64,000 bases of DNA from Allolobophora icterica (lineage: Eukaryota; Annelida; Clitellata; Crassiclitellata; Lumbricidae), in assembly GCA_963556255.1 (NCBI GenBank), contig OY744604.1:71784390-71848389 (forward strand). The letters run 5' to 3'. Numbering within the stretch: position 1 is the first letter of the stretch; the number at the start of each line of letters is the position of its first letter. The position numbers and the translations under genes are program-made. This document shows positions 57,846 through 64,000 of the stretch, piece by piece. Below the pieces are notes generated by a model that ran no database searches, was not told the origin of the DNA, and saw nothing but the letters and a program-made list of their open reading frames with translations.

Positions 57846-58580
57846 CTGGGTACTAGTATGAACTACCTGGGTGGGTGTCTGCATCGTGAGGGTCAATTAG
57901 GATCAGGGTAAGCGTCGTAAGGGTCGGTTAGGGCGGAGGGTTAGAGTCAGTGTGGGTGTAGGGTTAGAGTCAGTGTAGCCTTTGTATTTGTGCGACTAAA
58001 AAGCTATACCAGCGAATGGAAGTTGGATTTTTAAAATCAGGGATAAGTTAGACACCCCGATTGTACATGATCGCCATAATTATGCTGATTGCGGAATAAC
58101 TGTAGGCAGGCATAATTTGACGTTTCATGTGTTTACAAGTAACCACCGATGACATTCTGACCGGTCATATTTGCCGATGGCCCTTATGTACGACCCCGAT
58201 GCACAATGTAGGCTTAATGAACTATTTGTGTAGCGCCTTCAGACGCTAAAACACTGTGGCTATCTAGCAGAGCTATACCAAGACACGATTTAACATTTGA
58301 AAAGGTTTCTTGAGCTGTCTGGCGGAATAGCGTGTATTTTCACCTGAAAGATGGTACAACGCAAGACTTGAATCGTCGTACGGGAACACGGGACTAACAG
58401 CTAGTTTCCCACGAGCTGGAGGTCCAGTGGATCCGAGACAGGAAGAAAGAATTCGCTGATTGATTGTGGTGCGCACCAACATCCAGGCGCGGTTGGCGAC
58501 TTGGTTAGAAAGTACGTCAAGGCGCGTCTGTGCGTGAGGATGCCGGCTCGATGGTGGCTGTTGCAGATATCTGAATCTCG
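57846..58580. other. Unannotated gap
   Basis: Short 'gggttagagtcagtgt' tandem repeat at about 57938-57980. No coding exon or element ends recognised. Confidence 0.4.
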
Positions 58581-59501
58581 CAGTCTTTTTGTCAAGAACT
58601 TAAACCTCAAGGCCAAGGCCAAGACTTTGAACCTCAAGACCAAGACGTTGAACCACAAGACCAAGACCAAGACTTTGAACCCCAAGACCGAGACCAAGAC
58701 CAAAAAAATCACAACCAGTTCAATACTTCTATTCCTTATTAAAAACTGTCAAGTTGGAATACTCGCTATTTTAATGAAAACACGAGTCTTTTATTTTATT
58801 CAAGCAAATTATTAAATGCAGACTGCAGAGAATTCCGAATTCGTATTGCATAAGTTCTTCGTGCAAATGTTATTACAATAGGCCTTTTGTATTTTTAAAA
58901 CCAATTCCGTCAGAATTTTCTGACCAAGACGTGGCTTATTTGTGTGGCCTCATAAAAATTTCGCCGTGAAAAAATACGTTCTACAGGTGCTGTAGTCGCT
59001 GGCACACACAGTAGGCCTAGCTTTTCATGCACTGGATTAGGCCCTAAAAGTACAAATCGTCCGTTTTTTTAAATCCTCCCATGGTTCAGAAACAAGTCTC
59101 GGCAGGGCTTCCAGATAGCCTACACTCACTACAGTATAACTGTTGCTACTGCCGATGGGTTTTCCTGACCAACAAACTTGTAGGCCCGTAGATATTTGTC
59201 GCATGACTCAAACACGCTTGATAGATTTTTTAATTCTTGAGTTTTGTTAAATGAATTGACAGCTGAGTCTTAACATAGCAAACATAACATCTTTCTTAAT
59301 TGCTTCCCAGGGCCGGATTAACAAATGTTCAGTAAAACTGTGGGGGCCCCAACGACTGTACAGTGTACAAAATAAAGTGGCGTCATTTTATAATGTATCA
59401 CATAGCACTTGAGTTCCGGTCAGGTCAGAGGCGTAACTTTGGTCTAGAAAGTGGGGGTTCCAAATAGCGCGTCGTTTCCCCTTCAAGACCGTTAAATGTT
59501 T

Positions 59502-60137
59502 CGAAGTGACTAGCGGACCGCCAGGCGGTCCGCAAATTTCGAAAAACTAGCGGGCCGCCAGTCACGTGTAAGACGTCACATGATTCGAGAACGTGGCTAC
59601 TTTCATAAGCAACATGGAGGCCATAACGGACAGTTTAATTTATGTTGGTCAAATTTTTAGCTTTAACGACTTAGAAAATCTTAAAAACTCTATGAACCGA
59701 GTAAGCTTAGTATTCTTACAATGCATGACGCCAAGACGTTATAATCCAAGAAAAATTATGCGCAAAAGAAGGCTGCACGTGCCAAGAATGAACTGCGATA
59801 TTCCTGACTGCGATTATGCTACACGAAGCGGGGCCTATGGCCGCAGAAAGTACAAAAAAACGGACAAAGCAACCGTCCCGACTGGGGGTCTTTCAGTGAC
59901 AGGTTTCAGACGTTTAGGGTTAGTCTTAGGGTTAGTGTAGCCAATGTTTTGGCCCAAGGATTCGGATTTGAAAGGGCTTCTGGCGGAGTCACGTTACTGG
60001 CGGCCCGCTAGTATTTCAAATTTCAGGGTCGCCTAGCGGTCCGCTAGTCACAAAATATCGTATTGACTAGCGGACCGCCAGGCGGCCCGCAAGTTTCCAA
60101 TACTAGCGGGCCGCCTGGCGGTCCGCTAGTCACAGCC
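59502..60137 (+). mobile_element. Mutator-like element with complex GC-rich ends
   Basis: Near the left end lies gtgactagcggaccgccagg; near the right end lies its complement, occurring twice around 'atatcgtatt'. The flanks 59493-59501 and 60138-60146 are both taaatgttt, a 9-bp TSD typical of Mutator-type transposition. Each end contains the palindrome ggaccgccaggcggtcc or a close form. The interior carries a 115-codon frame. Confidence 0.7.
59593..59940 (+). CDS. Unknown basic ORF inside the Mutator-like element
   Basis: A 115-codon ATG frame ending at TAG. It starts MATFISNMEAITDSLIYVG and has a very basic middle (TPRRYNPRKIMRKRRLHVP) followed by a small Cys pair (CDIPDCDYATRSGAYGRR). It could be the N-terminal fragment of a transposase or a captured host fragment. 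It matches no family I recognise. Confidence 0.35.
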   Translation: MATFISNMEAITDSLIYVGQIFSFNDLENLKNSMNRVSLVFLQCMTPRRYNPRKIMRKRRLHVPRMNCDIPDCDYATRSGAYGRRKYKKTDKATVPTGGLSVTGFRRLGLVLGLV

Positions 60138-60179
60138 TAAATGTTTATAATGGCGCCCAAACAATAGACATGTTTCACA

Positions 60180-60600
60180 ATGAAATAACGTGACAATAGG
60201 TCTTTAGGCCTATTCTCTAAATTCAAACTTAATAACATTAATAGACTTTTTCCTAACTGAAGTGACGTAACAAAGGCCTTTATTCTCTAAATCTAAAATG
60301 ATTAGTTATATGCGTGTTCCATAATCGAAATGACGTAGGCCTACTTAACGAGTGGTAGTCTTTTATTCTCTAGCTTTGAACTTAATAACAATAGACTTTT
60401 CATAATTTAAGTAACGTAACCAAGGCCTTTATTCTCTGTATCCGAGATTTTTTAAAATAGACGTTTTAGCAATTGTAATGACGTAGGCCTATCTATAAGC
60501 CTTTATTGTATCAATATAAACTTAATAACAGTAGACTTTTCATAGCTGAAGTGACGCAACAAAGGCCTTTATTCTCTGAATGTAAACTCATAATAACGGA
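60180..60600 (+). repeat. Degenerate 65-80-bp tandem array
   Basis: About six units share 'aaggcctttattctct', a 'aacttaataacaatagactt' segment and 'gaagtgacgtaac'. Starts of the 'ttattctct' landmark fall near 60203, 60280, 60361, 60430, 60500 and 60566. Units differ by substitutions and small indels, so it is an old array. Confidence 0.75.
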
Positions 60601-61639
60601 CAGTTGAGGAGCAATGTTCTCGTGCTTTCGAGGTTTGCTATTCCCAGATTGTAATTATGCTGTTGATATTCGTTTATCGTACTTTGACCTATAGGTCAGA
60701 ACAATAGAGTCACGCCGTTACCTCTACCGTACACTCAGACACGAGAGAGTGATAATTAATGCTAGACAATCCGGGCACTTTAGCTTATCCGCCCATCCTT
60801 GTTTCTCGCTTTACATCAGAATCAGTTTTATTTCAGCTTTTCCAGATATAAAACATCTTCTTCGTGTGTAAACTCTCCCCAGCCCGATTCTAGAGTATAT
60901 TTCCAAGGTAAGTAATCGTTTTAATCCAAAAGTGAAGCCAGCGGTTTACTCTTTTTTTTATTTCTTTTCGGTACGACTGATCAACGCGACTCACCTAAAC
61001 AATTAGGATGAGATGGCTAGTCTTGGTCTTGCGAGACCAAGACCAAGACTGAACCTCAAGACCAAGGCTTTGAGCCTCATGATCAAGACCAAGACTTTGA
61101 ACCTCAAGACTAAGACCAGAACTTTTGGTCTCAATACCAAGACTTAAAAACGAACTCGATCGATCGAGTGCACTCGAGACCTAGCTAGACCTTGGTCTGG
61201 AAGACAACAAGACTGGAATCTCGGGCTGGCTGGTTCGGACCTTAGGCCTACACGGGGACCATTATCACAATACAAAAAATATTAGTAAAACTGAACAAAC
61301 GTCCAAATAATTATAGTGTTACAATATTTTGATAAATCTACAAAAAGCATTAACGAACGTTTTCTTGAATTTGTTCAACCAAATGGTCTTCATGCTGCAG
61401 ATTGATTACAGTTTACCTAAGTTTGTAATGTAGCAATGTGAATATTTTTTTATCTGGTCGCAAAATGTTTATTGTTATAGTCAGTGAATTATTATAGTTA
61501 TAATAACATTATGAATATGATAGTTGCTAACTTGCCACTTTCAAATTAGTAAAATCACCACTACCAATTCCTACTTAAAATTATCATAATTTAATGGATA
61601 GGGCCTAGTGTTGAGTTGGTCTACCGCCCGGGTTACATT

Positions 61640-61850
61640 TTGACTATAGCTACGTCACTGGTATCATATGGGCGTAAATGTACAAGTTTTCATATAGCGA
61701 CCGTGTATGGCCTCGACCTTGCTCATTTTTAATGAATTCATCGGGTGAGATAAATGTAAATGTACCCGATTTTCTATAGCGACCGTATATGGCCTTGATC
61801 CTGCTCATTTTTTCAATGAATTGATCGGGTGAGATCCTTCATCACCACTG
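61640..61850 (+). repeat. Two-copy tandem duplication
   Basis: The block 'tatagcgaccgtgtatggcc ... tgctcatttttaatgaattcatcgggtgagat' appears twice (about 61694-61752 and 61778-61835), with 'aaatgtac' ahead of each. Adjacent DNA at 61216-61640 shows nothing recognisable. Confidence 0.7.
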
Positions 61851-61929
61851 CCCGTTTGAATGGGTTCCACGCCATTTAAGGTCTCCGTGTACGGACCGTG
61901 CTATCCTGAGATTCGGCACCCATTCAACG

Positions 61930-64000
61930 GGCAGCGGTAATCGTAATCGTAATTTCCAAATTTTATAGCGCCACTCGAAGGGCAGGGCACCAACCTATTC
62001 ACGAGTGCTGCGTCATATCAGAGGAGGTTTTCCAAAGGAATTCCGAATCCTGTTACCATGGGGCCAGACCAAGAGACGAGGAAGAGCAACTGTCAAGGTG
62101 GGTGTCGTTTAGGGCGAGAAGAATTGGATGGCGGAGGATCAGATGAGTCGGGGTAGGAGTTTTTTTAAACGTGAGACTTCAGATTTGAGTGGAAAGCTCG
62201 GGGTGATAGAGAGAGGAACATGAGGAGGAGAAGGATGGAGGACGGTTGCAACGATGACGGAGGAACCGAGAATCTGCTCGGTTAACATAACATAACATAA
62301 CATAACAAGGGTTTTAAGTGGTTCAGAAGACGTGTAGTCTGTGTTAGAACCACTGCAAATTTACCTCGAACTCTTAATAGCCCAATTTTCCTAGCTTCTT
62401 CTTAAAAGCTGTTATAGTGTCCACTGAGACAGTACTATCGTCCAAACCATTCCACAGGTCTACAACTCTTGCACCAAAGAATTTCTGCCCTAATGTTCCC
62501 TTCGGCCTCTTAAATAATTTATACCTGTGTCCCCGAGTTGCCTTGTTCGGTGCTAATTCAAAGAACCTCTCCCACTGCAGTGCTTCCTTTCCAGTGATAA
62601 TCTTATAAGCTTCAATCAGATCTCCTCTGCTACTCCTTTTCTCCAATGTTGTTAGTCCACACCTTTTCAACCTTTCTTCATAGCTCAGATCCTTGTAGCC
62701 CCAAATCATTTTCGTAGCTCTTCTTTGTACTTTCTCCAGTTTTTCCATGTCCTGTTTCAGGTATGGATTCCATACCTGGATGCAGTATTCCAACTGTGGC
62801 CTAACCAGTGATTTGTACAACCTTATTATTATATCTTTGTCTCTGGTGACTATTGTCCTTTTTATCATACCTAAAGTTGGACAATTTGAGATGAGTAGGC
62901 CTATACCTATTATAGTGATCGAGAGGGAATCGAGAAAAACTGAAATAGGAGAATGATCGGGTGGAGCGGGTTGCCTGGATGGTGAAGAGAACACAGAGAT
63001 ACTTGGGCTGGAAATATTTTAGGGAGTTGTAGGTTAGCGATAAGACTTAAAAGTGGATTTGCTCTGGAATTTTTAGGCAATGGTTGGAATGATTTCAGGA
63101 TGGGAGTGATATGATGATGTTTGGGCGTTCTAGTGACAGCTCTGGCTATAGTGAGTTTTGGATAAGTTGCAGACGCTTGATTTGGGTGGATTCAAGGTTG
63201 AAGAAGAGCTTTGAATGAACAATGGAGGCAGTAGTGGTGGAGCCAATTTGAGAGCGGAGGTCACGAATGTGCAGGAAGCAAGAGCGCGAGAGGTTGGAGA
63301 TGTGGTTAGAGAGGGAGAGAGCTGTGGGTCAAAAGTAGTACCAAGATTGCGGACGGTGGAATCAGAGGTGAAGGTAAGAGACGATGAGTTAATCGATAGG
63401 GATAAGGAAGGGTCAGGGAGTTCTTGATTTGATCAGAAAGTCCTACGATGACGAATATGCTTTGAAAGTGTTAAGGCAGAAGAGATTCGATTATATACAT
63501 TGAGAGATTAGGTTAACCACGTCGAGTAATTGTGTAATGGAAGTGGACAAATAGCTTGGGAAAAAGATGTGTAGAGTTGAGAGTCATCTGCGTAGACATG
63601 GTGTCAACAGAGGAGAATTTTTATGAGATGGCTTAAAGGTGTGGTATACAGGATGAAGAGTAGTGGACCCAGGACGGAGCTCTGAGAGACACCACAGGAG
63701 AGACGGAAGGGTTGCGAGCAGTGGCTGGAGGCTTTAACAGAGAAAGATCGGGAAGGCAAATAATATGATTGGATGAGGGATCTCAACTAATGAATTCATT
63801 GAAAAGTGAAAAGGGTCGAGGCCATATAAGCTTATAAAAACGTGTAAATTTACATTTTTACGTTTAAATGAAAGTAGATTCCATTAATTTCGTCCTGCGC
63901 TAGTAACTATCCTCAATTGCTTCACTTTCATTTTCGTATTTGGCTTTACTTTTACTTTCTTAATTGCTGCTGATAACCACAGCGTAAACCATAGTCGAGC
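61930..64000 (-). pseudogene. Non-LTR retrotransposon (minus) with a second one inserted
   Basis: At 63786-63604 the minus frame has a reverse transcriptase motif (GVSQSSVLGPLLFILYTTPLS, a changed 'GVPQGS' core). The 3' end near 61935-61955 carries GTAATC repeats as a tail. The interval 62281-62910 is a different retrotransposon fragment nested within. The 5' part continues beyond the window edge. Frame breaks indicate a dead copy. Confidence 0.65.
62281..62994 (-). pseudogene. Nested non-LTR RT C-terminal fragment
   Basis: A long minus frame encodes IIIRLYKSLVRPQLEYCIQV, KLEKVQRRATKMIWGYKDL, YEERLKRCGLTTLEKRSSRG, DLIEAYKIITGKE and DLWNGLDDSTVSVDTITAF, ending at LGY. This is the C-terminal third of a jockey/CR1-type RT ORF, intact over about 175 codons. 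The 3' tail is an AACAT/ATGTT pentanucleotide repeat (62283-62306). The upstream junction is near 62910; residues beyond it belong to the host element. Confidence 0.85.

Larger units (their letters stand above)
59264..61017. mobile_element. Composite insertion inside hAT copy 4
   Basis: The interval contains a 'cagggccggattaac' hAT-like terminus at 59310, a Mutator-like element (59502-60137) and a tandem array (60180-60600). Junction words 'gctgagtctt' and 'gctagtctt' may be remnants of a target duplication. Its own family was not identified. Confidence 0.45.
58581..61215 (-). mobile_element. hAT GGTCTT family, copy 4, interrupted by 1.75 kb
   Basis: Two separated minus-oriented pieces (58581-59263 and 61018-61215) are complementary parts of one family member. 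Outer ends are cagtctttttgtc and gacaacaagactg. The outer flanks 58573-58580 and 61216-61223 are both gaatctcg, a perfect 8-bp TSD showing they entered as one element. The break falls next to the 'ttgacagc' boundary of the left arm. The 59264-61017 interval is a later insertion. Confidence 0.85.

Noticed and set aside
59310..59480. Complete hAT element beginning cagggccggattaac
   Set aside because: Only one terminus is visible and no 8-bp duplication was found; recorded as a remnant within the composite insertion.

Overview
The window is metazoan nuclear DNA: AT-rich, intron-rich, with very long introns full of transposable elements and no operon-like gene packing. The heptamer AGGCCTA recurs dozens of times throughout. 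With the mix of hAT MITEs, non-LTR retrotransposons and tRNA-derived SINEs ending in (ATT)n, this suggests a marine invertebrate, perhaps an echinoderm or another non-chordate deuterostome. That is a weak guess from memory, not a demonstrated assignment.

Host genes. Three partial gene models lie on the + strand, and nearly all their exons sit between phase-1 introns. Gene A (2.6-7.2 kb) has a possible leader exon, an Ig V-like exon, a transmembrane exon and a final cytoplasmic exon. Gene C (27.2-29.0 kb) has one 858-bp exon carrying seven in-frame 96-bp (32-residue) repeats and a glycosylatable stalk, followed by a transmembrane exon. Gene B (30.3-48.3 kb) has a possible leader, a compact Cys-rich Ig exon, two duplicated 18-19-residue stalk exons, a Gly/Val transmembrane exon encoded by a GTT/GGT microsatellite, and two tail exons. 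C and B could be one transcription unit, because their phases are compatible. All three look like type I membrane proteins. A and B have a receptor-like Ig plan, but their tails contain no obvious tyrosine motif.

Mobile DNA makes up most of the rest. Many elements could be bounded exactly by target-site duplications (TSDs). Elements with perfect 8-bp TSDs (hAT type) are 12518-13448, 17332-17586, 18956-19449, 19586-19953, 21747-23125, 25841-26802, 44955-46990, 45507-46348, 50997-51933 and 58581-61215. Four of these (12518, 45507, 50997, 58581) are one family with GGTCTT-rich arms. Two elements have 9-11-bp TSDs of Mutator type (17095-18450, 59502-60137). One TA-flanked pogo-like element sits inside a reverse transcriptase gene (14213-15997). 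A 2.3-kb element carries a decayed, divergent hAT-like transposase (34393-36723). A 2.8-kb element has long inverted arms built of subrepeats (37461-40250). Non-LTR retrotransposon remains lie at 10.5-11.5, 13.8-16.4, 33.1, 41.0, 50.4-52.7, 53.2-56.4 and 61.9-64.0 kb; the last three are on the minus strand. At least six tRNA-type SINE copies are present.

Other structure. A 271-bp inverted repeat with a 5-bp loop lies at 23408-23954. Other structures are a foldback inside an RT gene, a segmental duplication that copied a gene B exon, and a 70-80-bp tandem array near 60.2-60.6 kb. No rRNA, functional tRNA, CRISPR array or prokaryotic feature was seen.
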